Below are positions 17,733 through 25,721 of a stretch of 49,396 bases of DNA, piece by piece. The first letter of the stretch is position 1. Each line of letters starts with the position of its first letter. The DNA lies in NCBI GenBank assembly GCA_019695055.1, contig JAIBAT010000014.1, positions 1 through 49,396 of the forward strand, in the 5' to 3' direction. Both the position numbers and the translations under genes were made by a program. This DNA is from Candidatus Sumerlaeaceae bacterium. GTDB lineage: Bacteria; Sumerlaeota; Sumerlaeia; Sumerlaeales; Sumerlaeaceae. The notes below the pieces were generated by a model. That model worked only from the letters and a program-made list of their open reading frames with translations, did not search any database and was not told where the DNA came from.

Positions 17733-17953
17733 CAAAGTCCTTCAGGGAAACGCTCCACAAGATCCGGCTCCCCGTAACGCCTGAGGAGATAGCTTTCGAA
17801 TTCCTGGGTCGAAGCCCCTTGATTCTTATTGATCCAGTCTTCTACTTCCCGATCTGAAATTCGGGGACGTCCATGATAAGGAAAAACGGTTGGAGGCACG
17901 GAGTGCTCCCTGCGGCGTTTGCTGAGACGGCTAAGCGCCGTTCTTTGTTCGAC
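17732..17953 (-). pseudogene. Orphan C-terminal toxin tip
   Basis: An open stretch of 73 codons with no obvious start codon ends at TGA 17734-17732, overlapping the start of the double-CXXC gene by one base. It begins right after an in-frame TAA (17956-17954). It reads VEQRTALSRLSKRRREHS, then VPPTVFPYHGRPRISDREV, then EDWINKNQG, QEFESYLLRRYGEPDL and ends FPEGL. The compact basic-then-acidic C-terminal sequence and coupled downstream gene are what a polymorphic-toxin tip looks like after loss of its delivery region. No known nuclease motif is assigned. It could be a displaced orphan cassette or a decayed gene. Confidence 0.5.
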
Positions 17954-18244
17954 TTACCCTCGATCCTGCTTTTTTAATCTGCTCTCAGGGGCCAACCGGC
18001 TCAAAGCCATGGGCCAGACATCCATTTGCACGCATCAGAAACCTGGGGACCTGAGCCCCCCAGCCCGTCGCGGGAGGTTGAGTTTGGGTCAAACCGCCCG
18101 GCCTCGAAACAGTTAAAGTGGCGCATGGGCACGCAAGCCTGGCGCAGTCCCCGATTCGGCGAGGACCGGGCGGTAAGCTTTGAATCACAATGGGTTTGTT
18201 GTCATATCAGTCCAGAGACCGCCTTCGTGGCGGTCAAACGATTG

Positions 18245-18367
18245 TCAGTTCTTTGGCGTCACCTCCCTTTCCTCGAACGCCTCACCGCTTTTGTCCACGG
18301 CCAGCAAAAATGCCACCAGCTTGCGCGCCACGGCCAGCGTGGCCCGGTTCTTGTTCCCTCGGGGTAA
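18245..18367 (-). pseudogene. IS110-family transposase C-terminal remnant
   Basis: The reverse strand reads RGNKNRATLAVARKLVAFLL followed by AVDKSGEAFEE and ends TPKN at TGA 18247-18245. This is the conserved C-terminal tail of IS110/IS116/IS902 transposases (RGNKxxAxxAVARKL...). The upstream frame does not continue as transposase, so only the tail remains. Confidence 0.6.
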
Positions 18368-18382
18368 AATCGGGACGGGTAA
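18361..18382. repeat. Inverted copy of the 3'-flank repeat
   Basis: GGGGTAAAATCGGGACGGGTAA is the reverse complement, with one extra base, of TTACCCGTCCCGATTTACCC at 20161-20180. It abuts the IS110 tail, so it could be part of an insertion-sequence end. Confidence 0.5.
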
Positions 18383-18481
18383 AGTTTCAATCCGTCCAAC
18401 AGTTCCGGGCCGTCGCCGTTGCGCGCGCGGGTGTGCTATCAAACTTGACGGCGGCGCTGCACGTGTGCGTGGTGAGGGTGC

Positions 18482-18625
18482 ATGAATTGGCCAATCGTTA
18501 TACGCACGGCCCTCGTGGTTGTCCTGATAACGCTGCTGTGGAATTGGGCGTGGAACCCAATTGCGTTGCTGACCGTGGCTATCGTGTTGGCGTTGGGCGT
18601 CTCGCTTAAAGCGTCTCGCCGGTGA
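18482..18625 (+). CDS. Small two-helix membrane protein
   Basis: A 47-codon ORF (ATG 18482, TGA 18623-18625) preceded by GAGG five bases upstream. It encodes MNWPIVIRTALVVVLITLL, a short WNWAWNP turn, then IALLTVAIVLALGVSLKA and SRR. Two hydrophobic segments joined by a Trp-rich turn, with a positive C-terminus, fit a hairpin membrane microprotein. No family recognised. It lies in decayed DNA, so expression is uncertain. Confidence 0.4.
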   Translation: MNWPIVIRTALVVVLITLLWNWAWNPIALLTVAIVLALGVSLKASRR

Positions 18626-18678
18626 TTCGTCCCGGCATACGATACGCCTGTAATACGGAATATTGGGGATGTGTAAAG

Positions 18679-18729
18679 TTTCTCGCAACCCGAGCCCGTT
18701 TATGGAATGTTGTCCGTCCCACTTAACCC
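18679..18729 (+). repeat. Direct repeat A flanking secreted-protein gene
   Basis: Starts TTTCTCGC and contains TATGGAATGTT and CCGTCCC. It matches 20130-20180 in about 42 of 51 positions. The pair brackets the gene at 18753-20105. Confidence 0.6.
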
Positions 18730-18752
18730 CAAATCTTTGAAGGAGAAATCAG

Positions 18753-20105
18753 GTGCTGATTCGTGGCTTGCGAAGTTGGGCCCTAGCGGTGGCATCCAGC
18801 ACTATCGTTACCACCGCTTGCGCGCAGTGGTCAGGCAGTCCGGATGCAGCCAACCTGATTTGCACAACGACGGTAAATCAACTCACGCAATTCACTACTG
18901 ATGGTCAAGGTGGGGCTATATTCTCATGGAACGGCAAGGATGGCAACTCCGCTGACGTGGTTCTGGCCCAACGCCTCGACGCAGATGGGATTGCTCAGTG
19001 GGGCCCCGGCGGCATCGCCATTAATCCCGGAACACCTGGTTTTACCCTTGGCGCCCCCCAAAGGGATGCCAATGGCGGTGCATTCATTCCGTGGGCATCT
19101 TATGTGCCCTATAATTACTACTCCATCCGCGTTCAACACGTGAATCGTGACGGGCTCCCGCTGTTGCCCGGAGACGGAATTGAACTCCTATTGGAGAGTT
19201 CGGTCGGCCTTTGGGAAAATTTCCTTTCAGATAATCAGGGCGGCGCCTTGCTGGTGTGGTTCAGGCAGGGAAACCTGCACATCAAGCATATCGACTCCTC
19301 AGGTGCAGTGAATTGGACTTACGACGCGGCTGAACCAGACCCCGCAATGGATCTGGCAACTCTTGCCGATGGCGAAGGTGGAGTCTTTATTTGCTGGCGC
19401 TCGCGTGATAAATCCATCCGAACCCAGCACGTCAATAAGTACGGGAATGCCGTTTGGCCGGCCGTGGGCAAGCTATTATCCACGGACGGGGAGATTCCGG
19501 CCATTGCGCCAGACGGCAGCGGTGGAGCCATTTTTACGTGGTTGGATTTTCGTGATGTTGGCGTTGCAACCGGGCATGCTTATGCCCAGCGATTGGACGC
19601 TGCAGGGAACTCACTGTGGGCGACAAATGGCCTGCGAATTTCCAGCTCACAGGACACTCAGTTCTTCACCTATCCCGTGAGCGACGGCAAGGGCGGGGCC
19701 ACGGTTGGTTACTCAAGTTACAATAGTGAGACTTACCTGACAGATGTGCGCGTTCAACGGATTAGCTCGAAGGGCAAGCTCCTATGGAGTTCGCTTGGGA
19801 AGCTACTTAGCAGACCCAACAGCAGTCAGTACATTACATCCGCCGTTCCGGATGGCGCAAACGGAGCAATTGTTTTCTGGCATTCAGGTCAATCCCTATT
19901 TGCCCAACGGGTCAACAGCCTGGGCATGACCCAATGGTTTCCGCGGACGGGGATCCTGTGCGTGCAAAACGACATTTCGAGTGTAGCCACCCTCAATGAC
20001 CCTACCGGTGGCGCATTTTACGGATGGAATGTCTCACGTGATAATGTTGTCAGCATTTTCGTCAATCGCATCTCCTCTCGTGGACGCCTCGGATCGACTC
20101 ACTGA
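18753..20105 (+). CDS. Secreted eight-repeat beta-propeller-like protein
   Basis: A 450-residue exported protein. GTG 18753 has AGGAG (18741-18745) seven bases upstream. The N-terminus is a signal peptide (basic LIRGLR, hydrophobic ALAVASSTIVTTA, cleavage probably after ACA). The mature part consists of about eight degenerate units with DGxGGAxxxW, a strand ending xxQRxxxxG, and xxLWxxxGxxL. Examples are DGQGGAIFSW, DGEGGVFICW, DGSGGAIFTW, DGKGGATVGY and DGANGAIVFW. Each unit would supply one propeller blade or beta-hairpin. No catalytic motif, anchor or sorting tag is visible. It lies between direct repeats (18679-18729, 20130-20180), suggesting movement as a cassette. Ligand unknown. Confidence 0.8.
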   Translation: MLIRGLRSWALAVASSTIVTTACAQWSGSPDAANLICTTTVNQLTQFTTDGQGGAIFSWNGKDGNSADVVLAQRLDADGIAQWGPGGIAINPGTPGFTLGAPQRDANGGAFIPWASYVPYNYYSIRVQHVNRDGLPLLPGDGIELLLESSVGLWENFLSDNQGGALLVWFRQGNLHIKHIDSSGAVNWTYDAAEPDPAMDLATLADGEGGVFICWRSRDKSIRTQHVNKYGNAVWPAVGKLLSTDGEIPAIAPDGSGGAIFTWLDFRDVGVATGHAYAQRLDAAGNSLWATNGLRISSSQDTQFFTYPVSDGKGGATVGYSSYNSETYLTDVRVQRISSKGKLLWSSLGKLLSRPNSSQYITSAVPDGANGAIVFWHSGQSLFAQRVNSLGMTQWFPRTGILCVQNDISSVATLNDPTGGAFYGWNVSRDNVVSIFVNRISSRGRLGSTH

Positions 20106-20129
20106 TTTAGGTTATAGGGACTGGGATGA

Positions 20130-20180
20130 TTTCTCGCGGCCCGGGCTCGCATATGGAATGTTACCCGTCCCGATTTACCC
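20130..20180 (+). repeat. Direct repeat B flanking secreted-protein gene
   Basis: Second copy of the flank repeat, starting TTTCTCGC and ending TTACCCGTCCCGATTTACCC (20161-20180). The last 20 bases also occur inverted at 18361-18382, so three related copies surround this gene and the IS110 tail. Confidence 0.6.
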
Positions 20181-20250
20181 GAGCAGATGAGGATCGCCGG
20201 AGTCGTCGAGGACATGATCGCCGCCAGACGGTGACCGGCCGCGATCTTCG

Positions 20251-20829
20251 TTACTCGCTGATGGCTTCGAGGTTCGGTTCCTGCTGGGCTCGTGTCCGAA
20301 ACGCGAGCAAGGCGTTCTTGTCGCCTGACCCGATACCGATAGCTTCACGAAGATCCCGCTTCTGCCGCGCGAGTTCCTGCTGCATGAACGCATGCTGGAG
20401 GATCCTCTGCTCAAGACGTGCATCCTGAGGATCCATGCCCTCTCTTTCTTGAACAACGAGATCAACAGTGTCCGTCGAGTACCGAGCCACGGTCACGATG
20501 TGGTCGACGTCGCCATCGAGCAAGAAGTCCAGAAGAGCGCACACGGAGAACACAGCATCTTGGGCAGACGCGGTATAGAGCGAGCTGTAGTCTTCGGAGT
20601 CAGGAGTACACTGTTCGCACTGCGACAGCAGGTTTCTCAGCTCGGCCTCTGATGGGCGTTCGTCCTCGCAGGCCTCCCAAGCGACATCCACAGCTTGGCG
20701 AAGGGGCTCAACGTTTCCCCAGCCCACCTCATTCATGAACGTCTTGTAGTTCGGCAGCATCCGCTCGCAGCACGCGGCTCCGAACGCAAGTTGCTGATGG
20801 GGCTGCATCCTCGTGAGTGCTTCGAGCAT
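20251..20829 (-). CDS. DUF416 family protein
   Basis: A 192-residue cytoplasmic protein of the DUF416 (YjaG-like) family, recognised by QQLAFGAACCERMLPNYKTF near residues 12-31 and the helical remainder with ARYSTDTVDLVV and MQQELARQKRDL. The ATG at 20829 is chosen because it shares a base with the stop of an upstream DUF416-like fragment (TGATG); GTG codons two and one codons earlier are alternatives. Length is normal for the family. Its biochemical function is unknown. Coupling to a paralogue implies it once sat in a tandem array. Confidence 0.85.
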   Translation of the reverse strand: MLEALTRMQPHQQLAFGAACCERMLPNYKTFMNEVGWGNVEPLRQAVDVAWEACEDERPSEAELRNLLSQCEQCTPDSEDYSSLYTASAQDAVFSVCALLDFLLDGDVDHIVTVARYSTDTVDLVVQEREGMDPQDARLEQRILQHAFMQQELARQKRDLREAIGIGSGDKNALLAFRTRAQQEPNLEAISE

Positions 20830-20993
20830 CACCACGCAACCGGTAGCGCTTGTTCCGTTTCCGCCCGTGATCTGAAACGCTGAGCCTGAACAGCGATCGA
20901 CCCCGCATCAAGGCCCTGCAGTTCCCTGATGTCTCTGTCCTGCCGAGCAAGCTCAGCTTGGATCAACGGATCCCGGTCGACGATCTCTTCGGC
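20829..20993 (-). pseudogene. Truncated tandem DUF416 paralogue (C-terminus only)
   Basis: The reverse strand encodes DPLIQAELARQDRDIRELQ and VQAQRFRSRAETEQ, matching the last 45 residues of the neighbouring DUF416 protein (QQELARQKRDLREAIG; ALLAFRTRAQQEP). The frame ends at TGA 20831-20829, overlapping the intact gene's ATG. Upstream of about 20993 the similarity stops, so the gene has lost about three quarters of its length. Confidence 0.65.
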
Positions 20994-21123
20994 TCCGAAA
21001 TTCGGGGACGGTTGACGTTTTCCCCAATTAATTTGACAAACCTTCAGCGAATCCTCCAACTTCCTCTCCCACCGTTCGTCACACGTAGAATTTTGCCCAG
21101 TTCAGTTCCAACGACTTCATTTC

Positions 21124-21666
21124 ATGGGTCTACAAGGGGTTTTTAGAGGCCGTAAGGGAATATGCAAGACCCACCCGCCTGTGCCATGATCCTTTTCATC
21201 TTACTAAAAAAGGAGCTTCAACATGACACCCCCTTACCCGCCGTCCAGCGTCAACCGTGAACCCGTTCACGACATCCTCAACGAGGCCATCGCCTGCGCC
21301 GCCTCGCAATACCGGCACCTCCTGCGTGCTTTCGACGATCATCTAGTCAGTTCCGCGGACTTCCGGTCGCTTCGCAATCGCCTTGACGACACCACCGCGG
21401 CTGTCCATGCCCTCACCCAGCTGTTTCGACTTCACCAGGTGGACGCAGCCCTGCGTCGCAAGGTGCAAATCCCGCCCCGCCGTCCCCGCGGACGACCACG
21501 CAAACAGTCCCAAACACCCGCGCCCATCGCCCAAACCACCCCTGAAAACGATAATTAGCAAAAATCCGCGCGATTTTTTGAAAGCCGTCAAAGATTCCAA
21601 TCACTGAACTTGGAGGAAAATACACGCAAAAACAAAAATACCCCCCCCTCCCCCTCCCCCCCCTAC
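21124..21666 (+). repeat. AT-hook minigene repeat, copy 1 (long form)
   Basis: A 543-base unit sharing its 5' leader (ATGGGTC..., AAGGGAATA, TCTTACTAAAAAAGGAGCT), an AT-hook coding segment, a 3' tail (AATCCGCGCGATTTTTTGA, GTCAAAGATTCCAA, TTGGAGGAAA) and a C-rich tract C8-T-C5-T-C8 (21641-21663) with an inverted copy at 29062-29382. Each copy lies just past the 3' end of a converging gene. Confidence 0.75.
21223..21558 (+). CDS. Small AT-hook protein within a repeat
   Basis: A 111-residue protein; ATG 21223 has AGGAG (21211-21215) seven bases upstream. Residues 10-80 are predicted helical (VHDILNEAIACAASQYRHLL; FRSLRNRLDDTTAAVHALT). A canonical AT-hook PPRRPRGRPRK sits at about 84-94, followed by a Gln/Pro/Thr-rich tail. 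It probably binds the minor groove of AT-rich DNA and may dimerise through the helical part. A 48-codon version lacking the helical domain exists at 29139-29285. No transposase or known nucleoid-protein family is recognised. The repeated, flank-conserved context suggests a mobile or multicopy lineage-specific gene. Confidence 0.65.
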   Translation: MTPPYPPSSVNREPVHDILNEAIACAASQYRHLLRAFDDHLVSSADFRSLRNRLDDTTAAVHALTQLFRLHQVDAALRRKVQIPPRRPRGRPRKQSQTPAPIAQTTPENDN

Positions 21667-21711
21667 GGTTGCCGCAGAATCGCCGTCCGGGTCGCCGCCG
21701 GGTCCGAGGGG

Positions 21712-22932
21712 TCAGAACTTCAGCTTCAGCCGCGCGCCGAGGAACTCGAACAGTTTGCCGCACATTTCGTCCCAGTTGAACTGGGTTTCGGCGCACTGGC
21801 GGACGGCCTGGCCCAGGGTGTCCCATTCGGCCTGGCGGCGGAGGAGGCTGGCGAGGGCGTCGCCCATGCCGACTGGGGTGGCGGGGGCGAGGTCGCCGAT
21901 CTGGAACCGGCGCAGCAGGCGGCCCGTCTCGCCGACATCGCTGGCAACAATCGGGCGGCCCGCGGCGACGTAGTCGCTGAGCTTGTGGGGATAGCGGGCG
22001 CGGTTGAGGGCGACATCTGTGAGCGGCAGGGCGAGGATGTCGGCGCAGCCGAGGAACACACCAACCTTGTCAAAGGGTATGCGGCCGCAATGGATGACGG
22101 CGTCGCGGATGGAGGCATGGAGGGCAGGATCCGACCGGTCGAAATCGCCGCCGGCCACCAGCAGCACGGCCTCGGGGCATTGGGCCCGGGTGCGGGCAAA
22201 GGCTTCGAGGAGAAGGCGTTCGTCGGTGTGGAAATTGGCGATATACCCAACCACCGCGGCGTTGGTGGGAATGTTGAGCTTCATGGCGGCGCGGGCGTCG
22301 GGCTTGGCCATGGGCACGATGGTGTCGAGGGGCGCGCCGCTGTGCATGACAAAGGATTTGAGTTCCAGTTCCTCCGGGGCGCCGGGGTGGCCGAGGAATT
22401 CCTCGGAGATAAGGACGGCGGCATCGGCTTTCTCGTAGGCCCAGCTTTCGAGGCGGGCGTCGGCACGGAAGACGAGGCGGCGCGCCCAGCGGATGGGGCG
22501 CGGCAGGGACTGGAACGGCGCGGACGGGATGACGCAGCTTTCGTAGAGCCCCTCGGGGCCGCCCCACCAGTCGCTCCAGTCGAGGACGAGTTTCGCCCCC
22601 CGGCGGCGCGCCTCGAGGCCGGGAAAGAGGCAGTCGGGTTTGTGGGAGAACCCGAACACGAGGTCCCAGGGCTGCTGCTTCGCGAGCTTGAGGCGGGTGA
22701 CGTTGTCGAAGAGGCCCCAGCCCTCCTGCTTGTCGTTGAACAGGGTTTTGTTGGGCGATTCGATGAGGGTGAGGCCGTCCGCGGTCCGCGTCTCGGGGCG
22801 GTACATCTTATGCTCGCTGGTGCAGACGAAGGTGACGTCGTGGCCGCGGGCGGCAAGGCGGCGCGCGATCTCGCGGGCGCGGAAGTAGCTGCCGCGCTCG
22901 GGCAGGTTATGGACGAGGAACAGGGCGCGCAT
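21712..22932 (-). CDS. Glycosyltransferase family 4
   Basis: A 406-residue GT-B fold glycosyltransferase that would transfer a sugar from a nucleotide donor in the cytoplasm. ATG 22932 starts the typical N-terminal strand MRALFLVHNLPERGSYFRA; an ATG/GTG further upstream would add unlikely sequence. The N-terminal domain carries HDVTFVCTSE and VLDWSDWWGG. The C-terminal domain has VVGYIANFHTDERLLLEAF, VLLVAGGDF and the donor-site stretch HKLSDYVAAGRPIVASDVGE. It is the last gene of the leftward pair with the GT-C-like membrane protein, 67 bases downstream of that gene. A role in surface polysaccharide or glycolipid assembly is inferred from context. Confidence 0.88.
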   Translation of the reverse strand: MRALFLVHNLPERGSYFRAREIARRLAARGHDVTFVCTSEHKMYRPETRTADGLTLIESPNKTLFNDKQEGWGLFDNVTRLKLAKQQPWDLVFGFSHKPDCLFPGLEARRRGAKLVLDWSDWWGGPEGLYESCVIPSAPFQSLPRPIRWARRLVFRADARLESWAYEKADAAVLISEEFLGHPGAPEELELKSFVMHSGAPLDTIVPMAKPDARAAMKLNIPTNAAVVGYIANFHTDERLLLEAFARTRAQCPEAVLLVAGGDFDRSDPALHASIRDAVIHCGRIPFDKVGVFLGCADILALPLTDVALNRARYPHKLSDYVAAGRPIVASDVGETGRLLRRFQIGDLAPATPVGMGDALASLLRRQAEWDTLGQAVRQCAETQFNWDEMCGKLFEFLGARLKLKF

Positions 22933-22999
22933 GGTGATGACGGGAACCATGGGGCCGCGGGAAGGGATTGCCAATAAAAAGGAGGGGCGGCGCGGCGCC

Positions 23000-25138
23000 T
23001 CAGTTCGGCGGGCGCAGGACCTGGTAAAGCCGCGAACCAAGGCCCGGTGCGCCGGCGACGAGCTTGAACTGCGCGGGATGGGTTTCGACCCATTCCAGCT
23101 CGGGCGGCGGCGGCGCGAGGATGGCGACATAGTCCACGCGCTGCTCGGCGAGGCACTTCATCCAGGCGTCGGCGCTGCCGCGCTCCCGGATGGCGGCGGG
23201 ATTGCGGTAGTCGGCAACGGAGCCGTCGCGCAGTGGGCTCACCCACACGACGCTGTGTTGGAGGTGGGAGCCAAGCAGCGGATAAAGCAGCATGTTGTGC
23301 CCGGCGCCTTTCCAGCCGGCAGTGACGGCAACCTTGGCGGGTTGCTCCACACGGTCGAGGAAGGTCCAGATGGGAAAGGCGCGAGCCTCGGTCTTGCCGA
23401 GGGGGTGAAGATCAAAGCACGGGCTGAAGTGCCCGCCTGCCGCGGCGGCGTAAATCGCGTCGCGGTGGCGCGCGGTGATCATGGGAAGCAGGGCCAATGC
23501 GGTTATTGTGGTGGCGGCGAAAACGGCCCAGGAGTAAGTCCGCGCGACGCGGTTCGCCGTCATCATCGCCAGCGCCACAACGACGGACCCCGCAAAGCAG
23601 GCGAAAACCCATTGGGTGGCGGCGAGATCCGCCATGCTCCAGCCCATCGGGAAGCCCAGCGGCAACGAGATGAAGCAAGCCGTGACCATTGCGAATCGGG
23701 AAAGGCGATTCGGATGCAAGGCGCAGAGAATAGCGCCCACAGCCAGCAGCGGCGTGAGGAAGCGCCCCGCCATGGGCCACCAGACAGTGCGGAGCGCGAG
23801 GTTCGACGGCGCCAGAATCCCCGCGGCAAGGATGATGCAGGAGAACAGGAGAAAGAGGATGGCAGGGCGGGAACTGCGATGCCGCCACACTTGGAGCACC
23901 GCGGCAATCCCCGCGATGAGCAGCAAAGCGCCCGCTGGTCCCGGATTCAGGCACTGCCGCCACCCGATGAAATCCGGGCGCAAGAAGAGGAAGTAAAGGA
24001 AGCGCCAGTACGCATGAAAGGAATTACTGGAAAACTCCGGGCCGTAAATCTGCGCCGAGAGGACCGACTGCAGTTCCTCGCTGTGATGCAGTTTGAGCCC
24101 AGTAAACGCAAACGGGTAAAGAGGATTTCCGACAGCCACCATGTTGCGAATATAGGGAAACAGTCCTGGCAAAAGGCCAACTGCCACAAGAAGCATGGCT
24201 TTCCACCGCGAGCACCCAGTGGCTTTTGTCGGCCAGCCCAACCACGGCAGGAAGAGCAAACCCAGCGCGGCCACCGGTAGGAAGCTGATTCGCGTTCCCG
24301 CGGCAAGTCCCAGCGAGGCCGCCGCGAGAAACCAATGGAATGGGCGCGAATCAGGTTCGCGAAGCCGCGCCACGAACAACGCCGCAAGGAGGAAGAACAG
24401 CAGCGCCGTGTTATCAACATAGGCAGCCGTCATATAGTTAAAGACCGACGGGTTTAGCAACAGGGCCAGCGCGCTCCATGCGGCCCATCTTCGGCTCGCG
24501 CCCAGAAATTCGGCGAGGGCAAAGCCGACAATGCCAATGCCTACCCAGACGCAGAAACCAGCGGCGGAAAGGAGACCATCGCCATGGCCAAAGCTGAGAA
24601 CCCAGGCCCACAGGTCGCTGCCCACGCCGGGGAAATGTTCGTAATAACCCCACGCATTGGGCGCGGGCATAAATCCGGGCCCGGCGTCTGCGCCCCACCG
24701 CGCAGCCTTGAAGAGGTGATAGGTCAGCGCGTCCCAACCCAATGGCGGCATGGCCAGGCCGCGAAGCAAACGAAGCAAGGCCAGAACCATGGCCGCCAGA
24801 ACGACGAATCGGAAGAGTGCTCCGGCGCGAAACCAGGCGGCTTTGGATTGCCCTGCAATGGACCTTAGACGTTTGAGACCATCACGGGGCAAAGCTCGAG
24901 TCGAGTAACTGACAGCAAATACTAGCACCAGAATAAGGAAAGGATCAAATGCCCCCAGGTTGAAGCAAACCGCAGCTTCCCGGAGGACGACCATTTCCAA
25001 GGTAACGCCAGCTAACACGGCACACAGTAGAACCGATATGCGTTCGTTCTGCAGCCTGACGGAAAGGGAGCAAAAAGCACCATAGACCCACGCAGCAAAT
25101 ACCACCGCGGCGATTGACAGCGCAATGGAGGGCGGCAT
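23000..25138 (-). CDS. Polytopic membrane glycosyltransferase-like protein (GT-C type)
   Basis: A 712-residue integral membrane protein with about a dozen hydrophobic helices followed by a soluble C-terminal domain of about 160 residues ending VLRPPN. After the third helical cluster comes PPLGWDALTYHLFKAARW, with the acidic loop placement typical of GT-C enzymes that use polyprenyl-phosphate sugars (ArnT/PMT-like, GT39/GT83 neighbourhood). The match is structural in style rather than to a specific family. ATG 25138 begins directly with a membrane helix. The downstream GT4, the DPM1-like GT2 and UppP nearby fit a lipid-linked sugar pathway on the outer face of the inner membrane. Donor and acceptor unknown. 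Confidence 0.75.
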   Translation of the reverse strand: MPPSIALSIAAVVFAAWVYGAFCSLSVRLQNERISVLLCAVLAGVTLEMVVLREAAVCFNLGAFDPFLILVLVFAVSYSTRALPRDGLKRLRSIAGQSKAAWFRAGALFRFVVLAAMVLALLRLLRGLAMPPLGWDALTYHLFKAARWGADAGPGFMPAPNAWGYYEHFPGVGSDLWAWVLSFGHGDGLLSAAGFCVWVGIGIVGFALAEFLGASRRWAAWSALALLLNPSVFNYMTAAYVDNTALLFFLLAALFVARLREPDSRPFHWFLAAASLGLAAGTRISFLPVAALGLLFLPWLGWPTKATGCSRWKAMLLVAVGLLPGLFPYIRNMVAVGNPLYPFAFTGLKLHHSEELQSVLSAQIYGPEFSSNSFHAYWRFLYFLFLRPDFIGWRQCLNPGPAGALLLIAGIAAVLQVWRHRSSRPAILFLLFSCIILAAGILAPSNLALRTVWWPMAGRFLTPLLAVGAILCALHPNRLSRFAMVTACFISLPLGFPMGWSMADLAATQWVFACFAGSVVVALAMMTANRVARTYSWAVFAATTITALALLPMITARHRDAIYAAAAGGHFSPCFDLHPLGKTEARAFPIWTFLDRVEQPAKVAVTAGWKGAGHNMLLYPLLGSHLQHSVVWVSPLRDGSVADYRNPAAIRERGSADAWMKCLAEQRVDYVAILAPPPPELEWVETHPAQFKLVAGAPGLGSRLYQVLRPPN

Positions 25139-25292
25139 GTGCTTAGAACTCCGTGTGGCTCACAGGCATTGACGCACCAGAATCCATCAGGCGCCCGAAG
25201 GCCAACAAAAAATCCGCCGGGCACGGACAATCCTTGCATCGCCGCCGCGAGGCGGCTTGGAAATCATCCCAATCATTCTTTGGAGGATCACC

Positions 25293-25712
25293 TTGTCTAA
25301 CAACGTCACTATTACCATCACCGACCGCAACGGCGGCAAATCCGCCAGCAGCGGCTCAAAGTGGGAACCCATCATGGGCTACTCGCGAGCCGTGCGCCGT
25401 GGAAACCAGATCGCCGTGACGGGCTCCGTGGGCATCAATGCAGATGGCACCTATTCGCCGTCGCTGGCAGACCAAACGCGGCGCTCACTGCAGATTATCG
25501 CGGCGGCCATCGAGGCGCTGGGCGGCAAACTGGAGGATGTCATTCGAACCCGTATGTATGTGATTGACGTCTCGAAATGGGAAGACGTGGCCCGCGTTCA
25601 TGGCGAGGTGTTTGCCAACATCCGGCCCGCAACGACCATCGTCGAAGTGGCGCGCCTGATTGACGGCGAAGCCCAGATCGAGATTGAGGCCGACGCGGCA
25701 CTGCTGGCTTAG
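25293..25712 (+). CDS. RidA/YjgF-family deaminase-like protein
   Basis: A 139-residue RidA-family protein, which typically hydrolyses reactive enamine/imine intermediates from PLP enzymes. The start is TTG 25293 with GGAGG (25282-25286) six bases upstream; the longer frame from 25257 is not needed. Recognised features are YSRAVRRGNQIAVTGSVG near the N-terminus, TRRSLQIIAAAIEALGG, DVIRTRMYVID with the conserved Arg, and ATTIVEVARLIDGEAQIEIE at the end. Length is slightly above the usual 125-130. It stands alone between convergent and divergent glycan genes, so no pathway partner is obvious. Confidence 0.9.
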   Translation: MSNNVTITITDRNGGKSASSGSKWEPIMGYSRAVRRGNQIAVTGSVGINADGTYSPSLADQTRRSLQIIAAAIEALGGKLEDVIRTRMYVIDVSKWEDVARVHGEVFANIRPATTIVEVARLIDGEAQIEIEADAALLA

Positions 25713-25721
25713 TAGCAGGGT

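Larger units (their letters stand above)
17957..18481. other. Intergenic region with IS110 tail
   Basis: About 525 bases between the toxin tip and the small membrane gene. It contains the IS110-like transposase tail (18245-18367) and an inverted-repeat copy (18361-18382). Otherwise no gene is supported. Confidence 0.45.

Noticed and set aside
21610..24280. Long plus-strand open frames opposite the GT4 and GT-C genes
   Set aside because: Low-complexity Gly/Ala/Glu/Arg-rich translations antisense to convincing genes; no ribosome sites or motifs.
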